A stretch of DNA of 64,000 bases from Spirosoma oryzae (GCF_003002825.1 NZ_PVTE01000029.1:1-64000); one strand, 5' to 3'. Positions 28,180-36,409 are shown, counted from the stretch's first letter. Made by a program: numbers and translations. Notes: generated by a model not told the origin, from the sequence alone.

Positions 28180-28257
28180 GTCATCCCGAGCCTGCGAGGG
28201 ATCTTCGGTAGCAGGCTATTTTCTTTTACCGAAGATCCCTCGCAGGCTCGGGATGAC
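28180..28257. repeat. Perfect 31-bp inverted repeat (dispersed palindromic element)
   Basis: Arms 28180-28210 and 28227-28257 are exact complements, beginning GTCATCCCGAGCCTGCGAGG. The same sequence, less perfect, recurs at 53726-53808, and a relative begins at 56689. Each lies between genes. This is a multi-copy element of the region; nothing in it codes for protein. Confidence 0.85.
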
Positions 28258-28356
28258 AGAAAAAACACTACGACTAGCGACCCGGTGGAACGGGAGCCGG
28301 AACCACGTTTGCGACCAGCTTCGTCGATTTGAGATAGGCGAAAAGCAGCATAAAAA

Positions 28357-28390
28357 CAGTCGGGGCAACCCGTATGAATCGCCCCGACTG
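28357..28390 (-). terminator. Terminator of the tdh-kbl operon
   Basis: Arms 28357-28366 and 28381-28390 (CAGTCGGGGC and its exact complement). On the minus strand a TTTTTA run follows. It lies 25 bases after the kbl stop. Confidence 0.8.
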
Positions 28391-28414
28391 TCTGCGTTGT
28401 GTTTGATCAACCAA

Positions 28415-29623
28415 TTAGCTTACCGCTTCCTGCGTCTTGAGTACGCCGAGTTCCTGCCCCACTTTCGTGAAAGCTGCTACCGCCCGTTCCAGGTGTTCCG
28501 GTTCGTGACTGGCCGAAATCTGCACCCGAATGCGGGCCTTACCATTGGGCACGACGGGGTAAAAGAAGCCGATGACGTAGATACCTTCCTGCAACAGTCG
28601 GGCGGCAAATTCCTGCGCGAGTGGAGCATCGTACAGCATGATCGGCACGATCGGGTGTTCGCCGGGGAGAATGTCGAAACCGGCGTCGGTCATGGCCTTG
28701 CGGAAGTAGCGGGTGTTGTCTTCCAGTTTGTCGCGCAGTGCTGTCGAACGTTCCAGAATGTCCAGCACGCGCAGCGATGCGCCGACGATGGCGGGGGCCA
28801 GTGTGTTGGAGAACAGGTAAGGTCGTGAACGCTGCCGGAGCAGCTCCACGATCTCCTTTCGGGCCGCCGTAAATCCACCCGATGCACCCCCCAGAGCCTT
28901 GCCGTACGTACCGGTGATGATGTCGATACGGCCCAGTACGTTCCGGTATTCGGGGGTTCCCCGGCCGGTCTTACCCATGAACCCGCTGGCGTGGCATTCA
29001 TCGACCATAACCATCGCCCCGTATTGGTCGGCCAGGTCGCAGATTTTGTCCAGCTGCGCGATGGTACCGTCCATCGAGAAAACACCGTCGGTAACGATCA
29101 GCGTCCGGCGGGCCGATGAAGCCGCCTGTAGCTGCGTCTCCAGGTCGGCCATGTCGTTGTGTTTGTAGCGGAACCGCTTGGCCTTGCATAGCCGAATCCC
29201 GTCGATGATCGACGCATGGTTCAGCTCGTCGGAGATAATGGCATCTGCCTCACCCAACAGGGGCTCGAATACGCCCCCGTTGGCGTCGAAGGCAGCCGCG
29301 TACAGAATGCAGTCTTCGGCACCGACGAAGGCCGCCGTCCGTTGCTCAAGCTCCTTGTGAATATCCTGCGTACCGCAGATGAACCGTACCGACGACAGGC
29401 CGAAACCGTGATTGTCGAGCGTTTCGTGCGCGGCCGCTACGACGTCGGGGTGGGAGGATAAGCCCAGGTAGTTGTTCGCGCAGAAGTTCAGTACCTGCTT
29501 ACCGTCGTGCAGGGCAATGACCGACGACTGTGGCGATACGATGATCCGTTCGGCCTTGTACAGACCTGCTTCTCTGATGGCAGTCAGCTCCTGCTGAAGT
29601 TGTTCTTTGATCGATCCGTACAT
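28415..29623 (-). CDS. kbl: Glycine C-acetyltransferase (2-amino-3-ketobutyrate CoA ligase)
   Basis: 402 residues. Splits 2-amino-3-oxobutyrate with CoA into glycine and acetyl-CoA, the second step of threonine breakdown. It is a PLP-dependent alpha-oxoamine synthase: [14 protein letters not shown] near residue 47, [11 protein letters not shown] (Asp/His that hold PLP, about 208-217) and [10 protein letters not shown], where Lys242 should bind PLP. It starts two bases after tdh ends on the same strand, so the two enzymes form one operon; the unstable intermediate is passed between them. The divergent lrp is the likely regulator. Confidence 0.96.
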   Translation of the reverse strand: MYGSIKEQLQQELTAIREAGLYKAERIIVSPQSSVIALHDGKQVLNFCANNYLGLSSHPDVVAAAHETLDNHGFGLSSVRFICGTQDIHKELEQRTAAFVGAEDCILYAAAFDANGGVFEPLLGEADAIISDELNHASIIDGIRLCKAKRFRYKHNDMADLETQLQAASSARRTLIVTDGVFSMDGTIAQLDKICDLADQYGAMVMVDECHASGFMGKTGRGTPEYRNVLGRIDIITGTYGKALGGASGGFTAARKEIVELLRQRSRPYLFSNTLAPAIVGASLRVLDILERSTALRDKLEDNTRYFRKAMTDAGFDILPGEHPIVPIMLYDAPLAQEFAARLLQEGIYVIGFFYPVVPNGKARIRVQISASHEPEHLERAVAAFTKVGQELGVLKTQEAVS

Positions 29624-29625
29624 GA

Positions 29626-30588
29626 TTATAGCGTTGGAATAAGCGTATTGTGAAAAGCAGTTAGTCGGGTAATCATTTCCTGCGTCATGCTGGTCAGGTC
29701 AAACGCGGGTTGCCAGCCCCAGTCGTGGCGGGCAACGGAATCGTCGATTGATCGGGGCCAGGAATCCGCAATGACCTGGCGAAAATCGGGTTCATAACGC
29801 ACCGTGAACGCGGGAAAATGGCGCTGAATGGCGGCTGTCAGTTCGGCGGGCGTAAAGCTCATACCCGCCAGATTGTATGACGTCCGGACGCTGATACGGT
29901 CTTCGGGTGCATCCATCAGTTCCAATGTAGCCCGCAGCGCATCGTCCATGTAAATCATGGGGAGGAGCGTATCGGGTGCCAGAAAGCAGGTGTACGGCTG
30001 TTCGCGCACGGCTTCGTGGAAAATGGCGACGGCATAATCGGTAGTGCCGCCACCCGGCATCGACTGGTAGCTGATTACGCCCGGATAGCGCAGTGAGCGC
30101 ACATCGAGCCCGTAGCGTTTGTGGTAGTACAGCAGCCAGTTTTCAGTGGCTACCTTACTGATGCCGTACACCGTAGCCGGATCCAGCAGCGTCGATTGCG
30201 GTGTTCCGTCTTTGGGCGCGTGTTCGCCGAAGGCTGCAATCGAACTGGGCACGAACACCTTCCTGATGCCGTGCAGCCGGGCGACTTCCAGTACATTGAG
30301 GCTGGTCTGCATGTTCAGGTTCCAGGCCCAAATGGGATCGCTCTCGCCCTTCGCCGACAGAATGGCGGCCAGGTGATAAATCTGGGTCACCCGATACCTG
30401 CGCACAATGTCGACAAGAGCGTCGGGTTTGGTGGCATCGAGCAGCTCGAAAATGCCGGTTTCCGTTTGGGGTTTTCGTAGATCGGCCGCAACAACGTGCT
30501 GCATACCAAACTGCGCCTGCAGTCGGGGTAACAGCGCTGTTCCGATTTGCCCGTTGGCACCGATAACTAACAGGGTTTCTCGTTGCAT
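29626..30588 (-). CDS. L-threonine 3-dehydrogenase (short-chain epimerase-type)
   Basis: 320 residues from the ATG at 30588 ([16 protein letters not shown]); 17 extra in-frame residues upstream lack domain signal. NAD-binding GANGQIG (10-16), and the catalytic YGISK with Tyr141 and Lys145. This is the SDR-type threonine dehydrogenase of Bacteroidota and archaea, not the zinc MDR type. It oxidises threonine to 2-amino-3-oxobutyrate for Kbl, two bases downstream. Divergent from lrp over 209 bases. Confidence 0.88.
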   Translation of the reverse strand: MQRETLLVIGANGQIGTALLPRLQAQFGMQHVVAADLRKPQTETGIFELLDATKPDALVDIVRRYRVTQIYHLAAILSAKGESDPIWAWNLNMQTSLNVLEVARLHGIRKVFVPSSIAAFGEHAPKDGTPQSTLLDPATVYGISKVATENWLLYYHKRYGLDVRSLRYPGVISYQSMPGGGTTDYAVAIFHEAVREQPYTCFLAPDTLLPMIYMDDALRATLELMDAPEDRISVRTSYNLAGMSFTPAELTAAIQRHFPAFTVRYEPDFRQVIADSWPRSIDDSVARHDWGWQPAFDLTSMTQEMITRLTAFHNTLIPTL

Positions 30589-30797
30589 AGCGTGAGAATA
30601 AGGGACTAGTTTGACTGATGAGTGGCCATTAGCTGACACTAATTGATAGCTAGTGTTTACGGTACAAAGTTATTTTTACGGTTAATACGTCGATAAAAAG
30701 AGAGAATATTAGAAAATATTGTTAATTAGTATTGATTATATAGATAATTTAACGGTTTCTGATTGGTTAAGGAAGTCGCCACGGAAAAATTTTCGGT
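30589..30797. promoter_or_regulatory. Divergent control region between tdh-kbl and lrp
   Basis: 209 bases, with the lrp-proximal 130 strongly AT-rich (runs such as ATTAGTATTGATTATATAG). Both promoters must lie here. Lrp proteins often bind AT-rich DNA and control the gene next to them, so binding here is expected, but no clear operator dyad can be picked out. Confidence 0.5.
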
Positions 30798-31262
30798 ATG
30801 GAGCCACTGGACGCTATTGATAAGCAATTACTTCGTCTGTTACAGAACGACGCGAAGCAGACGACAAAAGAATTGGCCGCTCATCTGGGGCTGACGCTGT
30901 CACCGGTTTATGAGCGTGTCAGGCGACTGGAAAACCTGGGCTACATCAAACAGTACATTGCCGTGCTGGACAAAAACCTGCTGGGGCAGCCGATCACTAC
31001 CTTTTGTCAGGTGTCGATGCGCTACCACGACAAAGCGTTTATCGATAAGTTCGAGGAGGAGGTGCAGAAGCTGGAGGAAGTGCAGGAGTGCTACCACATG
31101 GCCGGGCAGGTCGACTTTCTGCTGAAGATTCATGTCGGTAGTCTCAACGAGTACCACGACTTCGTCAAATACAAACTGTCGCAGATTGAGAACATCGGCG
31201 TCCTGAACAGCACCTTCGTCCTGAAAGAGATCAAACGCGACATCGGCTATCACATACACTAG
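30798..31262 (+). CDS. lrp: Lrp/AsnC family transcriptional regulator
   Basis: 154 residues. N-terminal winged helix-turn-helix (about 8-55: LLQNDAKQTTKELAAHLG, SPVYERVRRLENLGYI), then the RAM ligand-binding domain (about 70-148; YHMAGQVDFLLKIHVG). Lrp-type proteins sense amino acids such as leucine, alanine or glycine. Placed divergently from tdh-kbl, it likely controls threonine use. The 3' end is special: it is repeated three more times downstream (32384, 34495, 45304), and a 14-bp dyad spans its stop codon. GC is 33 of 60 in 31081-31140, like the core genome. Confidence 0.93.
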   Translation: MEPLDAIDKQLLRLLQNDAKQTTKELAAHLGLTLSPVYERVRRLENLGYIKQYIAVLDKNLLGQPITTFCQVSMRYHDKAFIDKFEEEVQKLEEVQECYHMAGQVDFLLKIHVGSLNEYHDFVKYKLSQIENIGVLNSTFVLKEIKRDIGYHIH

Positions 31263-31279
31263 TGCGATAGCCGATGTCG
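31238..31279 (+). terminator. 14-bp dyad spanning the lrp stop codon
   Basis: Arms 31238-31251 (CGACATCGGCTATC) and 31266-31279 (GATAGCCGATGTCG) are exact complements, and the 14-base loop contains the TAG at 31260-31262. It is followed by a G-rich stretch and no T-run, so it may be an intrinsic terminator of poor type or a recombination site. The same dyad, with one changed pair, is kept in the second downstream copy (34531-34572). Confidence 0.65.
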
Positions 31280-31302
31280 ACAGGCCGGGGGATTCATTAG
31301 AG

Positions 31303-31310
31303 TACCTTTG
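31303..31310 (+). promoter_or_regulatory. -7 promoter element of the Rpn-type gene
   Basis: TACCTTTG is a perfect TAnnTTTG and ends 4 bases before the ATG at 31315, so a transcript from here would be leaderless or nearly so. No -33 element is obvious; that position falls in the lrp dyad's downstream arm. Confidence 0.5.
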
Positions 31311-31314
31311 TAGC

Positions 31315-32178
31315 ATGGATACACCCGTTTACATTCCCGTTATTTCAGACTATGGGTTCAAGGCTACTTTCGGTAACGAAGCTAATACCTTATTTCTACG
31401 TACAGCCTTACAGGCGCTGATCAAATCAGCGATACCCATTCGAGAAGTGCATTTTGATAAGAATGTATTTGAAGCGTTAACCATCGACAGCAGAAGTGGC
31501 ATTTTTGATCTAGCCTGTACTGACGAGAACGGAAGCCAGTTTATTGTCGAAATGCAATTGGGCTTAGCCCCGCACTTTGTCCAACGCATGAAATTCTATG
31601 CTTTACATAAGTTCAACACAGTAGTAGAGCGTGGTGAGTTTGATTATGCCAATTTGCCCAAGATATATGCTATTGCCATTTTAGCCAAGAGTATCTTACC
31701 AACTACTCATTTTCATACGATTGCTAATTTGAGGAGTGAAATGGGGGAAATCATTGATAACCAGATGACATTCATTACCGTAGAACTAGCTAAATTTAAC
31801 AAGCAAGTAACCCAGATAGAGACTGACTTAGAAAAACTGGTTTATACGATGAAGACACTGCATACGACCGAACCGACTCAGTATCCTGCTTTCTGGAACG
31901 AGGAGTGGCTAAAGCGGGCTATTGACGAGTTGGATACCAGGAAAATGACCCCGGAAGAGCGGGCATATTTTGCTCGTGTGACAGCTGCCAACGCTGAAGC
32001 GGTTAAGGCTGAGAAGCAAAAAATTCAGGAAGCTGAAGATCGCAGGGAGAATCTGGTAAGAAGCGAAACGGTTAAGACTGCCCTTCAAATGGGCCTGGCG
32101 GTCGAACAAGTGGCTAGGTTGGCGAATGTGTCGATTGAGTTTGTTGCTCAGATTCAGACTCAACTATCTGTCGATTAA
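31315..32178 (+). CDS. Rpn/PD-(D/E)XK nuclease family transposase-like protein
   Basis: 287 residues of the PF12784 group: YIPVISDYGFKATFGNEAN at the start, then SGIFDLACTDENGSQFIVEM with the nuclease residues Asp65, Glu79 and Gln81 (the D...ExQ variant of PD-(D/E)XK), and a C-terminal helical part ending in a AVEQVARLANVSIEFV repeat motif typical of the family. E. coli Rpn relatives are DNA nucleases that promote RecA-independent recombination. GC is only 21 of 60 in 31681-31740, against 33 of 60 in the end of lrp, so it is foreign. It sits alone between lrp and the first lrp 3'-end copy. The active-site residues are intact. Confidence 0.9.
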   Translation: MDTPVYIPVISDYGFKATFGNEANTLFLRTALQALIKSAIPIREVHFDKNVFEALTIDSRSGIFDLACTDENGSQFIVEMQLGLAPHFVQRMKFYALHKFNTVVERGEFDYANLPKIYAIAILAKSILPTTHFHTIANLRSEMGEIIDNQMTFITVELAKFNKQVTQIETDLEKLVYTMKTLHTTEPTQYPAFWNEEWLKRAIDELDTRKMTPEERAYFARVTAANAEAVKAEKQKIQEAEDRRENLVRSETVKTALQMGLAVEQVARLANVSIEFVAQIQTQLSVD

Positions 32179-32383
32179 CGATTAATGTTTCTAGTTCGAG
32201 ACGTAGTAGCCAACTATTCGTGTATAAGAATCTTGAGTCAACGTAAGCATCCGTTGGCTTTAGTCAAGTATGATAAAAATTTGTTTACAGATCTCTTATA
32301 GGCTTACATACTACTCTGTTCTATCAAGCGCCCGGTGCGACAGACAATTTCTGAGTACGTTTTGTATGAAAATGAGCTGATAA

Positions 32384-32536
32384 GTCGACTTTCTGCTGAA
32401 GATTCACGTCGGTAGTCTCAACGAGTACCACGATTTCGTCAAATACAAACTGTCGCAGATTGAGAACATCGGCGTCCTGAACAGCACCTTCGTCCTGAAA
32501 GAGATTAAACGCGACATCGGCTATCACATACACTAG
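32384..32536 (+). pseudogene. Copy 1 of the lrp 3' end (153 bp)
   Basis: Matches 31110-31262 without gaps, from GTCGACTTTCTGC to the TAG, with three differences by eye (CAT/CAC, GAC/GAT, ATC/ATT), all third-position and silent. It has no start codon or N-terminal half. After the stop the match ends at once, so the right arm of the dyad is missing. It marks the right edge of the Rpn block. Confidence 0.9.
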
Positions 32537-32759
32537 TACGTTGGGTGTAACGCAAAAAATAGTGTGGGTTCGGCGAGTTGCGGGCGACAGAAGAAGTAAT
32601 TTGAATACCAGACGTCTGGTTCGAAAATTCACTACTTCGGCGACAGAGAAAACGCTCCGGTTTGTCAGGTCTGGACTTGTGAAGTGAGTTTTGGCTGGCA
32701 AGTCGGACGCCCTGAGTTAGGTAGACTAAGAGCAAGTCTTTCGGTAGTATTGTGTCAAC

Positions 32760-32809
32760 ACCGAAATTCCTTCATTAAAAAAGAGATTTTTTAATGAAGG
32801 AATTTCGGT
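32760..32809. repeat. Perfect 23-bp inverted repeat with 4-base loop
   Basis: Arms 32760-32782 and 32787-32809 (ACCGAAATTCCTTC then an A-run; exact complement) with loop GAGA. Long A and T runs sit at the loop end of each arm. It could be a strong hairpin terminator, or a folded pair of mobile-element ends; no gene is adjacent on either side. The rest of 32179-32383 and 32537-32760 shows nothing recognisable. Confidence 0.75.
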
Positions 32810-32927
32810 TCACTAATAAATAGTTGTGAAGGACGAATAGTAAGTGCTTTATAGTATTGGTGTTAGCTTATTTCGCACATTCACATTTGTAATGCATAAA
32901 TCTCCTTCTGTACGAATTCAGTTGGTC

Positions 32928-33060
32928 TTAAATAAGCCAACGTTTTTCGGGGCGCTGATTCAGCTGGTTTTCAATCCAACGGGCCCGCTCGATTGGATAT
33001 GTAACTGGGCCGGATAATGCTGATCGATCATGATCACCCGACAGTTGCCCACGTGGAGCG
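32928..33060 (-). pseudogene. Possible remnant of a calcineurin-like metallophosphoesterase
   Basis: Reading the minus strand from 33060, one frame gives CISLHVGNCRVIMIDQHYP, and another frame then gives TYPIERARWIENQLNQRPEK and RWLI before a stop at 32930. Joined across a frameshift, this resembles the 'YSF..GN..FI.LD...WL...L' part of metallophosphoesterases. The metal-binding residues of the family are not present in this short piece. Weak evidence; it may be chance. Confidence 0.3.
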
Positions 33061-33074
33061 AGATGCATATACCC

Positions 33075-34091
33075 TCACTTTGGTTTTTTTGCAGTTGTAC
33101 TTTTATAACCCTTCTGAGAGGAAACCTTTTTTACGCTAATTTTGGCCGAAGTTACAGGCTTTTTTGATGAATTTCGCTTCTTAACTTTTGGCTTTAGTGT
33201 TGTGTATGGTATGTCAATGTCGTTTGTGTCTGCTGCTGTAATTTCTTCAGAATCATCTTCATCTTGCAAAATAGTTGGAACGGGCTTGGGAGCAACGTAG
33301 TATTTCATGGCTTCGGGCATCTCTCTTTGCAAATCCCGAACCCGGCGTTCATCGGATGGATGTGTACTCATAAATTCGGGGGGCTTCTGACCACCATTAC
33401 TAGCCATACGCTGCCAGAAGACAACAGCTTGCTGCGGGTCGTAACCTGCCATGGCCATAAAAATTAGGCCGAGGTGGTCAGCTTCCGACTCGTGCGTTCG
33501 ACTGTGCGGAAGGGCTAGGCCGTACTGATAGCCTATTCCGACGGCCTGTAACAACAGCAGATTGGCCTGTCTTTTTTTTTCAGGCGAGTAAGCATTGATA
33601 AGTATCTGACCACTCTCCATCAATCCATTAGCAAGTAACGCTTCGCTCAGGCGTTCTGCGCCATGAGCTGCAATGGCATGGGCAATCTCGTGTCCCATAA
33701 CCGTTGCCACACCTGATTCATTTTGGGTATAGGGCAGAATTCCCGTATAAAAAACTACCTTTCCACCTGGCAAACAGGTTGCATTAACATCCTCTTTGTG
33801 AATGAGGTTAAATTCCCATTGAAACCCTTTGATTCGATCACCATAGCCGTTGCGGTTGAGATAGTTTTCCATGGCCACCCGCAACCGATTGCCCACTCGC
33901 TGAATCATCTGGTAATTAGAACCACTATATATCACTTGGCTCTCGTTTAGCTCTTCTTTGTATCGACCTGCACTCAGTGCAAGCAGCTCGTTGCTATCAA
34001 CCATGATAAATTGCTTTCGGCCTGTTAAGGGTACTTTTTGACAGCCAATCGTCAAGCCAATAATAAGCATTAGTAGTAGCGATCTTTTCAT
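33075..34091 (-). CDS. M48 family zinc metalloprotease, lipoprotein
   Basis: 338 residues from the ATG at 34091 (MKRSLLLMLIIGLTIGC); the frame runs on to 34148 but would overlap the small membrane protein. The lipobox places the lipidated residue at Cys17. Zinc site: HEIAH at 134-138 and the third ligand in ESEADHLG (201-208), as in BepA/LoiP-like periplasmic M48 proteases that watch outer-membrane protein quality. A basic, Lys/Ser-rich tail (about 285-338) is unusual for the family. AT-rich against the neighbours of lrp. Same strand, 13 bases after the small membrane-protein gene. Confidence 0.92.
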   Translation of the reverse strand: MKRSLLLMLIIGLTIGCQKVPLTGRKQFIMVDSNELLALSAGRYKEELNESQVIYSGSNYQMIQRVGNRLRVAMENYLNRNGYGDRIKGFQWEFNLIHKEDVNATCLPGGKVVFYTGILPYTQNESGVATVMGHEIAHAIAAHGAERLSEALLANGLMESGQILINAYSPEKKRQANLLLLQAVGIGYQYGLALPHSRTHESEADHLGLIFMAMAGYDPQQAVVFWQRMASNGGQKPPEFMSTHPSDERRVRDLQREMPEAMKYYVAPKPVPTILQDEDDSEEITAADTNDIDIPYTTLKPKVKKRNSSKKPVTSAKISVKKVSSQKGYKSTTAKKPK

Positions 34092-34104
34092 AGTCGTTTT
34101 ACAA

Positions 34105-34422
34105 TTATACTTGCTTTCGTTTGCGCCTATTTTTAGAGGAAGAAACAAGTACTTTAGATGCTAAAAACACTGAAAAGTAAACTAAACCATCACCAACCAA
34201 ACCTTCTTTGACGAATAGTGAATAATTTTGTTCTTGAGATGTCGGCCACGCAAGCACAATGCTGCCTACTGTGAAGATAATGAGTGTTACGTATCTAAAT
34301 TTTCTTCGAGTATTCGTCGCATCATTCAGTTCAATTAAGTTTTTGAAAAAAGCAATTTTCTGAATCGCCGGTTGGAGCCAGACTAAGCACTTCAACCTTT
34401 CATATTGAGCCTTGTCAGCCAA
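34105..34422 (-). CDS. Small membrane protein of unknown function
   Basis: 105 residues with two hydrophobic segments (about 42-60, RYVTLIIFTVGSIVLAW, and about 75-92, GLVGDGLVYFSVFLASKVL) and a basic tail NRRKRKQ. I do not recognise a family. It lies 13 bases upstream of the M48 lipoprotein on the same strand, so they may be co-transcribed. AT-rich. Confidence 0.55.
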   Translation of the reverse strand: MADKAQYERLKCLVWLQPAIQKIAFFKNLIELNDATNTRRKFRYVTLIIFTVGSIVLAWPTSQEQNYSLFVKEGLVGDGLVYFSVFLASKVLVSSSKNRRKRKQV

Positions 34423-34494
34423 GACCCGGAAACCAAACCCAAACCTGCCTGACCGGGGCGTTTAAACTGTCGTACAAAATCCGGAAAATGGAAG

Positions 34495-34576
34495 CCTGAA
34501 CAGCACCTTCGTCCTAAAAGAGATCAAACGCGACATCGGCTATTACATACAATAGTGCGATAGCCGATGCCGACGG
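34495..34576 (+). pseudogene. Copy 2 of the lrp 3' end, with the dyad kept
   Basis: 34495-34555 matches 31202-31262 with three differences in 61 bases (one silent; His to Tyr and His to Gln near the end). Unlike the other copies, the match goes on past the stop through TGCGATAGCCGATG to about 34576, so the stop-spanning dyad (34531-34544 with 34559-34572) is kept. It marks the right edge of the M48 block. Confidence 0.85.
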
Positions 34577-34590
34577 TGGGGTATCTTATA

Positions 34591-36312
34591 TTATTGCTTT
34601 TTCAGATCGCTGAACTTACCATACACTGACAGCCTGTAATTGCCCGTGCCACTCGTACTGATGCCGGGCGTGACGACGATCTTGTGCGTTCCTTTATTCA
34701 CCTTCTCAATCGCATAAACATAGTTGGTGGCAGCAGTGCTGTAATCCAGACGGATTCCGCTTGGATTGTAGATATCTATGTTGCCAACAATGTCTGGCGA
34801 ACGCAGGCTGACATCCAGCACCGAGTTATCTTCCGTTACAGTCAGGGTATAGGTAATTGCTGCCTTTTTACCGACATAGCTGCCGGCCTGGATAGCTGAG
34901 TTGTACACCGTCTGCTTCAGGTTCTGCACCTTCCCGGTAACCTCCAGACTGTACTTGCCAATATCGTCACGCTTACCTGTGCCGATATACAAGCCGTAGG
35001 TACCCTTGTTGACTTTCTTGAGGATAGTACGTGGCGTACCAGCCGGTTGCGTACCATACGTGTATGTTTCCTCCCCTGTAGGGGCGCGTAAAACCAGCCA
35101 CACACTCACGTCGGCCGAAGATACATTGATCTCTATAGGGGCATTGTCCTCAGTTATGTCAAAGGTGTAGAAGTGATTACGGGGTGAAATGGGCGGGCGG
35201 TTCCCAAATCCTCCGCCCCCGCCTTCGTCGCCGAAACTAACGTTGGTTGCCTGAAGGCGGGTAGTAGGCAGGGGTGTGAACGCAGCGGCAAGGCCGCTCC
35301 CGGCCAATCGGAAGGTGCCGACGTCAGACTTCTGGCTGGTATACACCATGACGCTATATGTCCCTGCATTGAGGGTCTTGTCCAGCACAACCGAGCGATC
35401 CGTCCCCCGATCAAGAACCAGGTTCCCCAACTGGTCGTAGAGACGAATACCAACGTTAATATCGGGAGACGTCAGCGTTAGCGAAACGGGCTGATTACTG
35501 GTGGCTACGTCGAATGAATAAAACCTGTTGCGTGGTGAATAGTCTGGACCACCGCTGGTGCCATCAGCGGCTGTCCAGCTTCCGTTGACGGATCGAACGG
35601 CCGGAGTGGTAGCCGTGAGCGATACATCCTGCGATACAGCGGGCCAGATACCGTCGGTAACGGTCAAACTCAGAACGTAAGTACCCGCAACGTCGGCGGT
35701 GAACTTGGCAATTGACTCCTTCGTGTCGGTCAGGGCAGCGTTGCTACCGGTCGGTTTGGTTTTGACAGCCCAGGCGTACGTTAGTTTGTCGCCGTCGGGA
35801 TCGCTGGATTTGCTGGCATCGATAGCTGTTTGCTTCCCTGTTTCTACCGTCGTTGACGTTGCGACACTAATGACAGGTGGTTTGCCAGGCAGAGAAACGT
35901 TGATGGTTAGCTCCGTGGTTTTTTTCTGGCCCGTCGCGTCGGTAATCGTCAGAACGAGAACATAGGTGCCTGGTTTATCAGGGATCAGTTCGGCCCGTAA
36001 CGAGTCGGCTTTGAGTAGTGTGGCCTTACTATCAGCGGGTGCCGACTTGATGGTCCAGGCGTAAGTCAGCGTACCCTGCCCACCCGTAGATACCGAAGAA
36101 GGAGCATCCAGTATGGTTTTGGTGTTTACCGTTCCGTTTGCAGTGGCCGTAGATACGTCGGGTGTGGGAGCTGGATCTGGATCTGGCTTTTTCCCGCAGG
36201 ACACGAGAATCGAGCCAGACAACGCCAGCCAAAAAAGGAAAGCAAGTGCACGATTACATATTATCCGAAGATAACAGAAGACTGTACTTTTTATGAAGTT
36301 GATCGCTTTCAT
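34591..36312 (-). CDS. Lipoprotein with PKD-like and pre-peptidase-C-like domains
   Basis: 573 residues from the ATG at 36312 (MKAINFIKS); the open frame reaches 36465 but the signal peptide begins here, with lipobox LVSC (Cys near 38). A proline-aspartate linker (KKPDPDPAPTPD) is followed by two PKD-like domains (about 50-135 and 145-235, each with TYAW and YVLVLTITD/YVLSLTVTD), then three or four pre-peptidase-C-like beta domains with the recurrent 'SPRN.FYSFD / YDQLGN / GTYSVMVYT' pattern (about 240-573). A surface adhesion or protein-binding role is likely; no catalytic domain is seen. Starts 15 bases after lrp copy 2. Confidence 0.8.
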   Translation of the reverse strand: MKAINFIKSTVFCYLRIICNRALAFLFWLALSGSILVSCGKKPDPDPAPTPDVSTATANGTVNTKTILDAPSSVSTGGQGTLTYAWTIKSAPADSKATLLKADSLRAELIPDKPGTYVLVLTITDATGQKKTTELTINVSLPGKPPVISVATSTTVETGKQTAIDASKSSDPDGDKLTYAWAVKTKPTGSNAALTDTKESIAKFTADVAGTYVLSLTVTDGIWPAVSQDVSLTATTPAVRSVNGSWTAADGTSGGPDYSPRNRFYSFDVATSNQPVSLTLTSPDINVGIRLYDQLGNLVLDRGTDRSVVLDKTLNAGTYSVMVYTSQKSDVGTFRLAGSGLAAAFTPLPTTRLQATNVSFGDEGGGGGFGNRPPISPRNHFYTFDITEDNAPIEINVSSADVSVWLVLRAPTGEETYTYGTQPAGTPRTILKKVNKGTYGLYIGTGKRDDIGKYSLEVTGKVQNLKQTVYNSAIQAGSYVGKKAAITYTLTVTEDNSVLDVSLRSPDIVGNIDIYNPSGIRLDYSTAATNYVYAIEKVNKGTHKIVVTPGISTSGTGNYRLSVYGKFSDLKKQ

Positions 36313-36409
36313 ACTGACGGACATGAGTGAGAAATGTACCAACGCCAAAGCATCTGGAATATGTGATTCGTGCTGATTGTTACTGAAAATGACTTTTCCA
36401 GTCTCCTTA

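Noticed and set aside
32384-32536. Copy 1 of the lrp end as a small working gene
   Set aside because: No start codon and no DNA-binding half; it is the last 50 codons only.
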